The notes beneath the pieces were generated by a model, which saw only the letters and a program-made list of their open reading frames with translations, was not told where the DNA came from and made no database searches. From an uncultured Prevotella sp. (GTDB taxonomy: Bacteria > Bacteroidota > Bacteroidia > Bacteroidales > Bacteroidaceae): DNA of 24,597 nucleotides. The stretch lies in the NCBI GenBank assembly GCA_905198745.1, contig CAJKDU010000036.1:1-24597 (forward strand), given 5' to 3'. How positions within the stretch are numbered: the first letter of the stretch is position 1; each line of letters opens with the position of its first letter. Position numbers and translations under genes: made by a program. This document shows positions 7,688 to 14,954 of the stretch, piece by piece.

Positions 7688-7733
7688 ATGCAGAAAGCGA
7701 AGGACTCTTTGTTGAGGCCTCCGCTTTCTGCAT
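7688..7733 (-). other. Long hairpin between tRNA-Arg and the small gene
   Basis: A perfect 12-bp stem (7688-7699 with 7722-7733, ATGCAGAAAGCG) is extended inward by a further imperfect stem (AGGACTC / GAGGCCT). It begins directly after the 3' end of tRNA-Arg on the minus strand and ends just before the alternative start of the small gene. No T tract follows on the minus strand, so it may be an attenuator or a processing site rather than a full terminator. Confidence 0.65.
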
Positions 7734-7734
7734 G

Positions 7735-7806
7735 TACTCCCACCGGGAATCGAACCCGGATCAAAGGTTTAGGAAACCTACGTTCTATCCATTGAACTAT
7801 AGGAGC
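7735..7806 (-). tRNA. tRNA-Arg (anticodon CCT)
   Basis: A 72-nt tRNA on the minus strand. The acceptor is GCTCCTA (5' at 7806) against TGGGAGT, with A as discriminator at 7735. The anticodon loop TTCCTAA carries CCT at 7773-7771. The T-arm is CCGGG-TTCGATT-CCCGG. CCA is not encoded. It reads AGG. Confidence 0.94.
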
Positions 7807-7824
7807 AGCTGGAATAGAATAGTG

Positions 7825-7855
7825 CAAAGTTAGTGGAAAAACGCCAAATCACAAA
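7825..7855 (-). promoter_or_regulatory. Promoter of tRNA-Arg and probably the small gene
   Basis: On the minus strand TTTG (complement of 7852-7855) and TAACTTTG (complement of 7825-7832) are 19 bases apart. The tRNA 5' end is 18 bases downstream. This promoter is divergent from that of the xanthine permease. Confidence 0.82.
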
Positions 7856-7895
7856 ATTATCCTCTCATTATCTTTCCCGATTGGTGAAAAAGCAT

Positions 7896-7903
7896 TACTT
7901 TTG
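7896..7903 (+). promoter_or_regulatory. -7 element for the xanthine permease-xpt operon
   Basis: TACTTTTG lies 23 bases before the ATG. The -33 element is poor (TTTC at 7873-7876). The leader is too short to hold a purine riboswitch. Confidence 0.6.
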
Positions 7904-7926
7904 CACCTATTATTTAATACAGAGAA

Positions 7927-9267
7927 ATGAACGAACAGAAGAATCCTGTCAACGGATTAATTTATGGCGTAGACGAACGTCCGCCCCTTCGTGATTCGGT
8001 TTTTGCCGCCTTCCAACATTTGCTTGCCATCTTTGTGGCAATCATCACTCCACCTCTCATCATTGCCAAGGCACTTGGCCTTGACCTGTCGCTGACTGGT
8101 TTTCTTGTGTCCATGTCGTTGTTCGCTTCGGGCATTGCCACCTTTATCCAGTGCCACCGGCTGGGCCGTGTGGGCTGCGGCATGCTCTGCGTGCAGGGCA
8201 CCAGTTTCTCTTTCATCGGTCCCTTGATTTCCATCGGTATGGTGGGCGGGCTGCCTCTTGTCTTCGGAGCCTGCATGGTAGCAGCTCCCGTCGAGATTAT
8301 CGTGAGTTGTACGTTCCGCTATCTGCGCAAGGTCATCACTCCGCTTGTGAGCGGCATTGTGGTGATGCTCATCGGTCTGACCCTAATCAAGGCGGGCGTT
8401 ACGGCGTGCGGCGGTGGCGACGCTGCGGCTCCCGACTTCGGTTCGCCGCAGAACCTCCTGGTGGCAGGCGTGGTGCTGGCGAGCGTCATCTTCTTTAACA
8501 ACATCGGCAACAAATACCTGCGCATGAGCAGCATCTTCCTGGGCGTGGTCATCGGCTACATTCTTGCCTTCTGCCTGGGCATGGTAGACTTCTCGCAGGT
8601 GGACGCCTCGATGTTCAAGTCGTTCAATGTGCCCATGCCGTTCAAGTATGGGTTCAATGTCAACGTGTCTTCGGTCATCGCCGTGGGCATTGTCTATCTC
8701 GTCACAGCCATTGAGGCTACGGGCGACGTGACCGCCAACTCCATGATTAGCGGTCTGCCCGTGAAGGGCCCCGACTACATACGCCGCGTTTCGGGAGGCG
8801 TGATGGCCGACGGCATCAACTCGTTCATTGCCGGCGTGTTCAGCTCTTTCCCCAACTCAATCTTTGCCCAGAACAACGGCATCATCCAGCTCACCGGTGT
8901 GGCATCGCGCCATGTGGGCTACTTCATAGCCGTGATGCTCATTCTGCTCGGTCTGTTTCCCGTGGTCGGCATCGCCTTCTCGCTGATGCCGTCGCCCGTG
9001 CTGGGCGGTGCCACGCTGCTCATGTTCGGCACGGTGGCTGCTGCCGGTGTGCGCATTGTGGCTTCGCAGCAACTGGGACGCAAGTCGGTGCTCATTCTGG
9101 CGTCGAGCCTTGCCTTCGGCATGGGCGTGGAGCTGATGCCCGACGTGCTGCGGCAGATGCCCGACAGCGTGCGCACTGTCTTCTCGAGCGGCATCACCAC
9201 GGGTGGCTTGGTGGCCATTCTACTCAACATTGCCCTCAACATTAAGGAACTGAAACCCAATAAATAA
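7927..9267 (+). CDS. NCS2 family xanthine/uracil permease
   Basis: The 446-aa protein is an inner-membrane nucleobase:cation symporter of the NCS2 family, rich in hydrophobic segments consistent with the 14-span UraA fold. Family landmarks are QGTSFSFIGP near residue 95, AIEATGDVTANS in the eighth span (with the substrate-site glutamate) and the signature AQNNGIIQLTG at 314-324. The residue choice and the adjacent xpt gene point to xanthine (or guanine/hypoxanthine) rather than uracil; this is inference from context. The gene has its own -7 box and lies 10 bases upstream of xpt, so uptake and phosphoribosylation are coupled, as in the xpt-pbuX pair of Bacillus though in the opposite order. 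Confidence 0.9.
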   Translation: MNEQKNPVNGLIYGVDERPPLRDSVFAAFQHLLAIFVAIITPPLIIAKALGLDLSLTGFLVSMSLFASGIATFIQCHRLGRVGCGMLCVQGTSFSFIGPLISIGMVGGLPLVFGACMVAAPVEIIVSCTFRYLRKVITPLVSGIVVMLIGLTLIKAGVTACGGGDAAAPDFGSPQNLLVAGVVLASVIFFNNIGNKYLRMSSIFLGVVIGYILAFCLGMVDFSQVDASMFKSFNVPMPFKYGFNVNVSSVIAVGIVYLVTAIEATGDVTANSMISGLPVKGPDYIRRVSGGVMADGINSFIAGVFSSFPNSIFAQNNGIIQLTGVASRHVGYFIAVMLILLGLFPVVGIAFSLMPSPVLGGATLLMFGTVAAAGVRIVASQQLGRKSVLILASSLAFGMGVELMPDVLRQMPDSVRTVFSSGITTGGLVAILLNIALNIKELKPNK

Positions 9268-9277
9268 CCGACATATT

Positions 9278-9844
9278 ATGGATATATTGAAACAGCGTAT
9301 CATGCAGGACGGCAAGTGCTATCCCGGCGGAATACTCAAGGTGGACAGCTTTATCAACCACCAGATGGACCCTAACCTGATGATGGAACTGTCGAAGGAG
9401 TTTGTCAGCATCTTCGGCCATCTGCCCATCAACAAGATTATCACGATTGAGGCAAGCGGCATTGCTCCCGCCATACTGGTGGGCTACCTGATGCAGCTCC
9501 CCGTGGTGTTCATCAAGAAAAAGCAGCCCAAGACCATGGACAACATGCTCACTTCGGTGGTTCACTCCTTCACCAAGGACCGCGACTACACGGTGTGCAT
9601 CAGCAACAGTTTCCTTACAGCCGACGACCACGTGCTCTTCATCGACGACTTTCTGGCCAACGGCAATGCCTCCAAGGGCGTGATGGACCTCTGCCGACAG
9701 GCGGGTGCCACCATCGAGGCGATGGGCTTCATCATCGAGAAGGCTTTCCAGCACGGAGGCGACTTCCTCCGCCAGAACGGCATACGCTACGAGGCGCTTG
9801 CCACGGTGGAGAGTCTGGATGACTGCAAGATTGTGCTCAGATAA
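9278..9844 (+). CDS. xpt: Xanthine phosphoribosyltransferase
   Basis: The enzyme converts xanthine and PRPP to XMP and pyrophosphate in purine salvage. The 188-aa length matches bacterial Xpt. The PRPP-binding loop is VLFIDDFLANGNA at 119-131. Upstream segments typical of Xpt are NHQMDP near residue 28 and ITIEASGIAPA near 56-66, where the purine site lies. ATG at 9278 follows the permease stop by 10 bases with no intervening promoter. The enzyme is cytosolic and traps the base brought in by the permease. A strong terminator closes the operon. Confidence 0.93.
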   Translation: MDILKQRIMQDGKCYPGGILKVDSFINHQMDPNLMMELSKEFVSIFGHLPINKIITIEASGIAPAILVGYLMQLPVVFIKKKQPKTMDNMLTSVVHSFTKDRDYTVCISNSFLTADDHVLFIDDFLANGNASKGVMDLCRQAGATIEAMGFIIEKAFQHGGDFLRQNGIRYEALATVESLDDCKIVLR

Positions 9845-9874
9845 GCATAGCGTTTTGGGATAATATATTAAGGG

Positions 9875-9913
9875 AAGTCTGCCGCAGACATAAAGGTCTG
9901 CCGGCAGACTTTC
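9875..9913 (+). terminator. Intrinsic terminator of the permease-xpt operon
   Basis: A 15-bp stem with one bulged C (9875-9889 with 9896-9911) closes a 6-base loop, 30 bases after the xpt stop. The repeated GTCTGCCG/CGGCAGAC core gives a very stable hairpin, followed only by a short T run. Confidence 0.85.
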
Positions 9914-9968
9914 TGCGTTGATGCGTAAACGATTACGGCAAATATAGGATAAAAAATGTTCCAAATCT

Positions 9969-9999
9969 TTTGTGCTAATTGAAATAATTACTACTTTTG
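9969..9999 (+). promoter_or_regulatory. Promoter of the frameshifted secreted-protein gene
   Basis: TTTG (9969-9972) and TACTTTTG (9992-9999) are 19 bases apart. The leader to the ATG at 10098 is about 90 bases, AT-rich, with A9 at 10023-10031. Confidence 0.82.
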
Positions 10000-10097
10000 C
10001 AGCCCGAAGAAACCTATCTGTAAAAAAAAAGGTATTCAGATGACAAAAATTGACTAATAAAGATATACAATATATTTTTAGTTAAAAAACTTTAGCT

Positions 10098-10463
10098 ATG
10101 AAGAAATCTTTAATCAAGGCAGCATGGGTAGCACTTGCCCTCCTGTCTGTCCCTCATGTGTCTTGGGGACAAAGTAGAGCAGTCGGTACGGAAACCTGGA
10201 CGGTGACTGCCAACACAGCCATTAAGGCTGATGCTGAACACGAGTATTATGCCAGTGCAAACATTGCCGTGCTGTTTGGCGGCAACAACAAATGGGAAGC
10301 TGCCGTACAGCGCTTGAAGGCTCAGGGTGACAACACCTACTACATCCGCTCGCAAAAAAGCCCTTACCGCACAGAAGACAAAAATAAACTTAATATGAAC
10401 TGTATGCCTGATGCGGGAAACTACTTCCATTGCGCTTCTTCGTGGGGGGAAACTTTAAACTGA
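10098..10463 (+). CDS. Secreted protein, 5' part before a frameshift
   Basis: This frame encodes 121 residues starting with a signal peptide (MKKSLIKAAWVALALLSVPHVSWG, cleavage probably after G24 or Q25). The mature start, ETWTVTANTAIKADAEHEYYAS, is the beginning of a beta-type domain with NIAVLFGGNNKWEAAV. After residue 115 the frame runs through TGGGGGGAAAC and stops at 10461-10463. The next frame continues the same protein without a break in composition. Inserting one base into the G6 run (10444-10449), or removing two, restores one frame of about 670 codons. This is therefore the 5' half of one gene, not a complete small protein. It has its own promoter and no terminator before the second part. 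Confidence 0.8.
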   Translation: MKKSLIKAAWVALALLSVPHVSWGQSRAVGTETWTVTANTAIKADAEHEYYASANIAVLFGGNNKWEAAVQRLKAQGDNTYYIRSQKSPYRTEDKNKLNMNCMPDAGNYFHCASSWGETLN

Positions 10464-12112
10464 AGTTCGCTTATTCTTCCAAGACTGACCCACGTAAAAT
10501 GTATGCTGTTTACGAAGACAATAACAGCAATAAAAAATATGCAGAAAACGCTTCTGCTACTGTTGGAGGAATCACATACACACCTAATATTGAAAATACT
10601 GCGGGTGCCGAAGACAATTATATTTTACTCCCTGCTACCGGAACTACAACAGACAAAAAGGCTGTTATCAAGTCTGGCGAATTGACTTTCACCGCCAAGG
10701 CAGGTGAAGATTACTACCTGTGGATTAATAATACTGAGGAGTTCTCATTCGGAGGTTTTACGTTCGACGTAAACCAGGACAACCGATTCAATGCCTTTGA
10801 ACCGAATGTACACGAGCACATCGTGTGGGGCAAGCCCAAGAACCCGAGCACTCCTTCTGGTGCCAAGCACATCACGATGATGTATGGCGGTTGGCTGAAC
10901 CACACCAACGGCGTGAAGTCGGCCAACGGATGGAACGGTTCTGCATGGAATTATATGCCTAATGGAACAGCCGACAACCAATATAACGGCCTTACGGACC
11001 AGTGGGAGGTAGCTCAGCCAGAGAAGTCGCTGATCTTGCTCGACGGCTTTACCAACTACACTTCCGGCTGCGGGAACAATCCTACCGACGGCAACTATAA
11101 GTCTTATGCCGTAGGCAAGGGCGTTTCTTCCATTCCTTGCCGTGGCACATACTATAAGTTTGAACCCCAGAAAGACGGCTACCTCACCGTCTATGTTCGC
11201 CAGAACGCCACAAATCCAGTCTACTTTATTGACGAGACAGCCACTCCTCAGAAATCAGATGATGTAGTGGCAGGACAAGACGACGCCACCGTGACCAGGG
11301 CCGACGACAACAGCTACACCTCATCCGTGGCATCCTGCGTGCGCTATTCCTTCCCCATCAAGGCAGGCAAGACCTACTTCCTCTTCCAGAACAATGCCCA
11401 GTTGGGCTTCTTCGGTTTCACCTTCGGTGCCGACGAAACAGCGGAGACAAACGTAGACTTGACTGAGGCCAAGGCCGTCAGCAACGCCAAGGTGACCTAC
11501 ACACGCAACTTCAAGAAAGACGTATGGAACACCATCGTGCTGCCCTTCAGCATGACCGAGGCCGAAGTGCGCAACGCTTTCGGCGACGAAACAGAAGTGT
11601 CTGAGTTCAGTAACATTGACGAGAACGGCAAAGTGCACTTCGTTCAGAACTACTACAGACTCCTGGAGGCAGGCAAGCCCTACATCATCAAGCCTTCCAA
11701 GGCTGACATTACAACGTTCACCACAGCCGGCTGCGTGACCATGACCGACACTCAAGCCCAAGCCATCGTGAGCAATGGCTATGCCTTCACAGGGGCTTAT
11801 GCATCGGAATACATGCCGGCAGGCAGCTACTACTTCACCGTGAAGAACAACGTTTCGGGTATTGCCCGCACCACTGCCGCCAAGGCTTCGGGCGATTTCC
11901 GTGCCTACTTCAAGAAGGTGAGTGCCAATGCCAATGCCTTGAAGTTCGACTTCGACATGACCGAGACCGGCATCAGCGAAGTGAAGACCGCCAAGCAGGT
12001 GAACAGCGGCAACATCTATAACCTGCAGGGAGTGCTCGTGGCCACCGACGGCGACTTCTCTCGTCTGGGCAAGGGCATCTATGTGATGAACGGTAAGAAA
12101 TATCAAAAGTAA
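10430..12112 (+). CDS. Secreted protein, 3' part after the frameshift
   Basis: This frame is open from a TTG at 10430, but its true upstream partner is the signal-peptide frame ending at 10463. Real coding in this frame probably begins near 10448 with GNFKLKFAYSSK. Two copies of a beta module are visible, each ending alike: AGEDYYLWINNTEEFSFGGFTF and, about 210 residues later, AGKTYFLFQNNAQLGFFGFTF. A C-terminal domain follows from about residue 350 (YTRNFKKDVWNTIVLPFSMTE). The tail NIYNLQGVLVATD...LGKGIYVMNGKKY is the sorting-like end common in secreted Prevotella proteins. Role unknown; an exported, probably surface-bound, non-enzymatic or glycan-contacting protein is my inference. The stop overlaps the next gene's first possible ATG. 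Confidence 0.8.
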   Translation: MRFFVGGNFKLKFAYSSKTDPRKMYAVYEDNNSNKKYAENASATVGGITYTPNIENTAGAEDNYILLPATGTTTDKKAVIKSGELTFTAKAGEDYYLWINNTEEFSFGGFTFDVNQDNRFNAFEPNVHEHIVWGKPKNPSTPSGAKHITMMYGGWLNHTNGVKSANGWNGSAWNYMPNGTADNQYNGLTDQWEVAQPEKSLILLDGFTNYTSGCGNNPTDGNYKSYAVGKGVSSIPCRGTYYKFEPQKDGYLTVYVRQNATNPVYFIDETATPQKSDDVVAGQDDATVTRADDNSYTSSVASCVRYSFPIKAGKTYFLFQNNAQLGFFGFTFGADETAETNVDLTEAKAVSNAKVTYTRNFKKDVWNTIVLPFSMTEAEVRNAFGDETEVSEFSNIDENGKVHFVQNYYRLLEAGKPYIIKPSKADITTFTTAGCVTMTDTQAQAIVSNGYAFTGAYASEYMPAGSYYFTVKNNVSGIARTTAAKASGDFRAYFKKVSANANALKFDFDMTETGISEVKTAKQVNSGNIYNLQGVLVATDGDFSRLGKGIYVMNGKKYQK

Positions 12113-12126
12113 TGGAGGAACAGGCA

Positions 12127-12309
12127 ATGAAAAAGAAATATATCAATCCCGCTATCGAAGTGCTCACTGTTGCAGCAGAACCTATGCTGGCAGCTTCAGA
12201 CTCTTACATACAGGGCGGCAACACCAAGTATAACTACAACGACTATGAAGACTCCGAGAAAGAGGAAAACTTCACTGGCTTTGGCGACTACGATGGCGAC
12301 GTGCTCTAA
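12127..12309 (+). CDS. Small MKKKYINP-type protein, 60 aa
   Basis: The product begins MKKKYINPAIEVLTVAAEP, has a short middle (MLAASDSY), and ends in a very acidic, glycine/tyrosine-rich tail (KEENFTGFGDYDGDVL). Small proteins beginning MKKxYIxPxxEV...LLAxS recur in Bacteroides and Prevotella, often beside secreted proteins; their function is not known to me. ATG at 12127 is chosen because GGAGG lies at 12115-12119. A second in-frame ATG at 12112 overlaps the stop of the preceding gene (TAATG), so the two genes are translationally coupled or at least cotranscribed. There is no signal peptide in the usual sense, since the first 20 residues are only weakly hydrophobic. A terminator follows 35 bases later. 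Confidence 0.72.
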   Translation: MKKKYINPAIEVLTVAAEPMLAASDSYIQGGNTKYNYNDYEDSEKEENFTGFGDYDGDVL

Positions 12310-12344
12310 TCAGCATACCAATTAAATAAAGTAAATATTCGGGG

Positions 12345-12386
12345 TGCCCGGCAGACAGAAATGTCATGCCGGGCATCTTCTTTTTC
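12345..12386 (+). terminator. Intrinsic terminator with GAAA tetraloop
   Basis: A 9-bp stem (12345-12353 with 12367-12375, TGCCCGGCA type) continues through a single bulged A into GACA-GAAA-TGTC. A T-rich tract follows (12376-12385). Confidence 0.92.
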
Positions 12387-12395
12387 GGCTGTAGA

Positions 12396-12427
12396 CTTGT
12401 CGGTAGCCTTTATTATGCCTATATTTG
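12396..12427 (+). promoter_or_regulatory. comEC promoter, almost at the start codon
   Basis: CTTG (12396-12399) and TATATTTG (12420-12427) are 20 bases apart. The comEC ATG is at 12432, only 4 bases after the -7 box, so transcription should start at or very near the start codon. Confidence 0.7.
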
Positions 12428-12431
12428 CAGC

Positions 12432-13973
12432 ATGAAGCACTCCAGCCACTCGTCTTTCGCCCTCCTCTTCATTACGGCAAGCACCATGCTCGGCATTGTC
12501 GTGGCAGAACGCATGTGGCTGGCCATGCCACCTTTGGCATGGCTGCTGATGGCGGTTGCAGCCCTTGTGCCCACCCTGTTGTTGGGCAGATACAAGTGGT
12601 CACAGAGCTTCTTGCTGCTGGTGTGCTTCTTCTGTGCGGGCGGTTGGCTCTGCTCCTGGCGCATGGATGAGGCCCTGGTGCGGCTGCCGGAAAGGCCGGT
12701 AGTCTACGAGGCGATAGTGACCGACACGCCGCGTCCCGGCGTCTATGAACTGAGCGTGGTGCGGATGGCAGACTCCACGGCGCCCCTTCCGTTCAAGGTA
12801 CATGCCCAGATAGCTGCCGACACACGGCTCATGGTGGGCGACGGCATCGAGGCGCAGTCCAGACTCCGCGGCATCCGCCGGCCCGAGGGCCGTGGAGAGT
12901 ACTTCTCGCTCTATCTTCTCAGTCATGGCTTTTCCGCCTCCACTCACGTCTATGCCCGCCACTGGCACAAGCGAAGGCTCAACACCGGACAGCTTTCGTC
13001 GGTGCAGCGGTTCACTCTCTATTGTCGCATTCAGCGCAAGCGGCTCCTCGACCGCGCCCTAGAGAGCAACTTGCACGAGGAAGCCCGGGGCATGGTCAAC
13101 GCCATGGCTATGGGCGATCGCAGCCAGCTTTCGGCAGAGGTGCGCGACGATTTCTCCCGTTCGGGTGTTGCCCATGTGCTGGCTCTTTCGGGGTTACACT
13201 TCGGCATGGTCTATGCTCTGCTGCTTGTTCTTCTTTCGCCGTGGCGGCGCCGTTTGTCGGCCGTGGTGGCCATTCTGCTCGCCCTTTGGGCTTACGCCTT
13301 TCTGGTGGGGCTGTCGCCCTCGGTGCTACGCTCCTCTTCCATGATGACGGTCTATGCCTTGGCGTCGCTTGCCCATCGCGAGCGAACGTCGGTCAACGTG
13401 CTTTCTTTCGTGGCGTTGCTGCTGTTGGTGGGCAGTCCGCTCATGCTTTTCGACGTGGGCTTCCAGCTCTCGTTTGCCTCGGTGCTCTCCATACTGCTGT
13501 TCAATCCCCTTTTTGTCCACCGGCTTCCGACGGGGTATCGTTACTATCACCGCATTTCCAATACCCTGCTCAGTGTCGCCATTCTGTCGGTGGCAGCCCA
13601 GATTGGCACCGCACCCTTGGTGGCCTATCACTTCGGCACGTTCTCCCTTTATTTCCTCCTGGCCAACTATGTGGCCATTCCGCTGGTCACTCTCCTGGTT
13701 CCGCTGGCACTTCTGTTCTTCGCAACCCTCGGTGTGCCCGTGCTCAACAATCCCCTTGCCATGCTCCTCAACACGCTGACCGACTGGCTACTCGGTTTCG
13801 TGCACTTGGTGCAGTCGTTGCCCCATGCCTCTTTCAGTGGCCTGCATCCGCCGCTGTGGCTCGTCGTGACGGTCTATGCCGTGCTGGCGGCTGCCTATTT
13901 GCAGATTGTTAAAATGGAGCAAAAGAGGAAGGCACCCAAACCGGGTTGGTCGAAGAAATCAAGCCTTTGGTAG
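12432..13973 (+). CDS. comEC: ComEC/Rec2 family DNA-uptake channel protein
   Basis: ComEC forms the inner-membrane channel for single-stranded DNA in natural transformation. The 513-aa product has an N-terminal hydrophobic region (LLFITASTMLGIVVAERMWL), a soluble OB-like segment around residues 90-180 (RPVVYEAIVTDTPRPGVYELS), and then the Competence domain. The hallmark there is GMVNAMAMGDRSQLSAE followed by FSRSGVAHVLALSGLHFGMV. About eight further spans follow. The C-terminal metallo-beta-lactamase domain found in Bacillus ComEC is absent, as is usual in Bacteroidota. ATG at 12432 is preferred over an in-frame ATG 66 bases upstream, which would lie inside the preceding terminator. Whether the organism is transformable cannot be judged here. 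Confidence 0.88.
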   Translation: MKHSSHSSFALLFITASTMLGIVVAERMWLAMPPLAWLLMAVAALVPTLLLGRYKWSQSFLLLVCFFCAGGWLCSWRMDEALVRLPERPVVYEAIVTDTPRPGVYELSVVRMADSTAPLPFKVHAQIAADTRLMVGDGIEAQSRLRGIRRPEGRGEYFSLYLLSHGFSASTHVYARHWHKRRLNTGQLSSVQRFTLYCRIQRKRLLDRALESNLHEEARGMVNAMAMGDRSQLSAEVRDDFSRSGVAHVLALSGLHFGMVYALLLVLLSPWRRRLSAVVAILLALWAYAFLVGLSPSVLRSSSMMTVYALASLAHRERTSVNVLSFVALLLLVGSPLMLFDVGFQLSFASVLSILLFNPLFVHRLPTGYRYYHRISNTLLSVAILSVAAQIGTAPLVAYHFGTFSLYFLLANYVAIPLVTLLVPLALLFFATLGVPVLNNPLAMLLNTLTDWLLGFVHLVQSLPHASFSGLHPPLWLVVTVYAVLAAAYLQIVKMEQKRKAPKPGWSKKSSLW

Positions 13974-13979
13974 ATTTTG

Positions 13980-14011
13980 TTTGTGACGCAGGGTCATATT
14001 CTCTATCTTTA
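13980..14011 (+). promoter_or_regulatory. Promoter of the Spy/CpxP-like gene
   Basis: TTTG (13980-13983) and TATCTTTA (14004-14011) are 20 bases apart, one base off consensus in the last position. The leader is about 75 bases. Confidence 0.65.
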
Positions 14012-14090
14012 CACTCGAAAAAGGAGCAATCTGAGGTATTCTGCCTTGAGGTTGCCCTGGCATATAAGTATAATTAAAATAAGGAGAGTT

Positions 14091-14594
14091 ATGACTATGA
14101 AACAGAACATCAAGACATGGATGTTGACTGCGGCACTGATGGCAACAGGAGTAGCAGCCCAGGCACAGAACTTTGAACAGAACGAAGGCAACCGTCCGTC
14201 ACCCGAGGAGATGATGGAAAAGCGTGGCTCAAGCATTGCCCAACAACTGGGACTTGACAAGAAAGCCACCAAGAAATTCCTTTCCGTCTATAAGAAGCAA
14301 CAGACTGAAATGATGCAACTCATGCCTCGTGGCGGTATGCCTCCCAGAGGTGAGCGCCCGCAAGGTGAGCGTCCAGACATGAAAAAGGAGGGCATGAAGC
14401 GCGACTCCATAGGGCGTCGCCCCATGGGAAGGCCGCAGATGAGCGAGGCCGACAAGCAGAAAATGAACGAAGTCAAGGCGAAATATGACAAGGAATATGC
14501 CAAGTTCCTCACCCAAGACCAACTCACGCAGTTGGGCAAGTTGCAGCAGCAAGGTGGTGGCAGACGCCATGGCAGAGGCTTCAACCGGCAGTAG
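14091..14594 (+). CDS. Small periplasmic Spy/CpxP-like protein (DUF4890-like)
   Basis: The 167-aa product has a signal peptide (MTMKQNIKTWMLTAALMATGVAAQAQ). A helical, methionine- and charge-rich mature chain follows: PEEMMEKRGSSIAQQLGLDKKATKKFLSVYKKQQTEMM, a proline/arginine/glycine-rich hinge (residues about 80-117, RGGMPPRGERPQGERP), then a second helix ending in AKFLTQDQLTQLGKLQQQ. Two helices with an LTxxQ-like turn resemble the Spy/CpxP and DUF4890 groups of periplasmic proteins, which bind or protect unfolded or metal-exposed proteins; this assignment rests on overall pattern only. AAGGAGAG at 14081-14088 supports the ATG at 14091; a second ATG at 14097 would also fit. Single-gene unit with its own promoter and terminator. 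Confidence 0.68.
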   Translation: MTMKQNIKTWMLTAALMATGVAAQAQNFEQNEGNRPSPEEMMEKRGSSIAQQLGLDKKATKKFLSVYKKQQTEMMQLMPRGGMPPRGERPQGERPDMKKEGMKRDSIGRRPMGRPQMSEADKQKMNEVKAKYDKEYAKFLTQDQLTQLGKLQQQGGGRRHGRGFNRQ

Positions 14595-14618
14595 ACAACA
14601 AGTTTTCTCATAAGCAGC

Positions 14619-14659
14619 AAGGAGGTGCAACCCCGATTGAGGGCAAGCATCTCCTTTTT
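14619..14659 (+). terminator. Intrinsic terminator of the Spy/CpxP-like gene
   Basis: A 10-bp stem (14619-14628 with 14647-14656, one G-T) has an inner CCC/GGG pairing and is followed by TTTTT, 24 bases after the stop. Confidence 0.88.
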
Positions 14660-14691
14660 GTCGTTTCGTTAGCAGGGTAATGTTGCATGGC

Positions 14692-14770
14692 TAATGGCAG
14701 AGTTACGATGTGTTAGTGGCAGAGTTACGATGCGTTAGTGGCATAGTTGTGATGTGTTAACCTGCCATTA
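14692..14770. repeat. Three 22-bp tandem repeats inside an inverted repeat
   Basis: Units at 14695-14716, 14717-14738 and 14739-14760 share TGGCAGAGTTACGATGTGTTAG, with one difference in unit 2 and four in unit 3. The block is bounded by TAATGGCAG (14692-14700) and its reverse complement CTGCCATTA (14762-14770). Confidence 0.85.
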
Positions 14771-14911
14771 ACGGGAAACAGGGTGCGGGGAAACAGGTTG
14801 ACGGAGCAAGTGTGCCCCATCAGGAGGGTATCGGCAATAGGGTAGAGAAATCTTTTTCAGGAGTGAAGGCGAATTTCCTTTTCAGCCTTTCAGCTTTTCG
14901 TAATTTTGCAT

Positions 14912-14919
14912 TACCTTTG
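14912..14919 (+). promoter_or_regulatory. -7 element for the GH28 gene
   Basis: TACCTTTG lies 35 bases before the ATG. The -33 region has only CTTTC (14887-14891), so the gene may need an activator. Confidence 0.55.
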
Positions 14920-14954
14920 TGGCGTTAACTCGTTAAACCAATAACACACATAAT

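Larger units (their letters stand above)
14660..14954 (+). other. Non-coding stretch with repeats before GH28
   Basis: No open frame with coding character is seen on either strand. It holds three 22-bp tandem repeats with flanking inverted repeats (14692-14770), a short direct repeat GGGAAACAGG, and the GH28 promoter region. Confidence 0.7.

Noticed and set aside
7861..7926. Purine riboswitch upstream of the xanthine permease
   Set aside because: Only about 20 bases separate the -7 box from the ATG, too few for the aptamer.
10430..10432. TTG as an independent start for the 10430-12112 frame
   Set aside because: The product would lack a signal peptide and no ribosome site is present; the frame continues the upstream signal-peptide frame across the G run.
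14695..14760. Possible CRISPR array from three 22-bp repeats
   Set aside because: The repeats abut with no spacers between them, and no cas genes are present.
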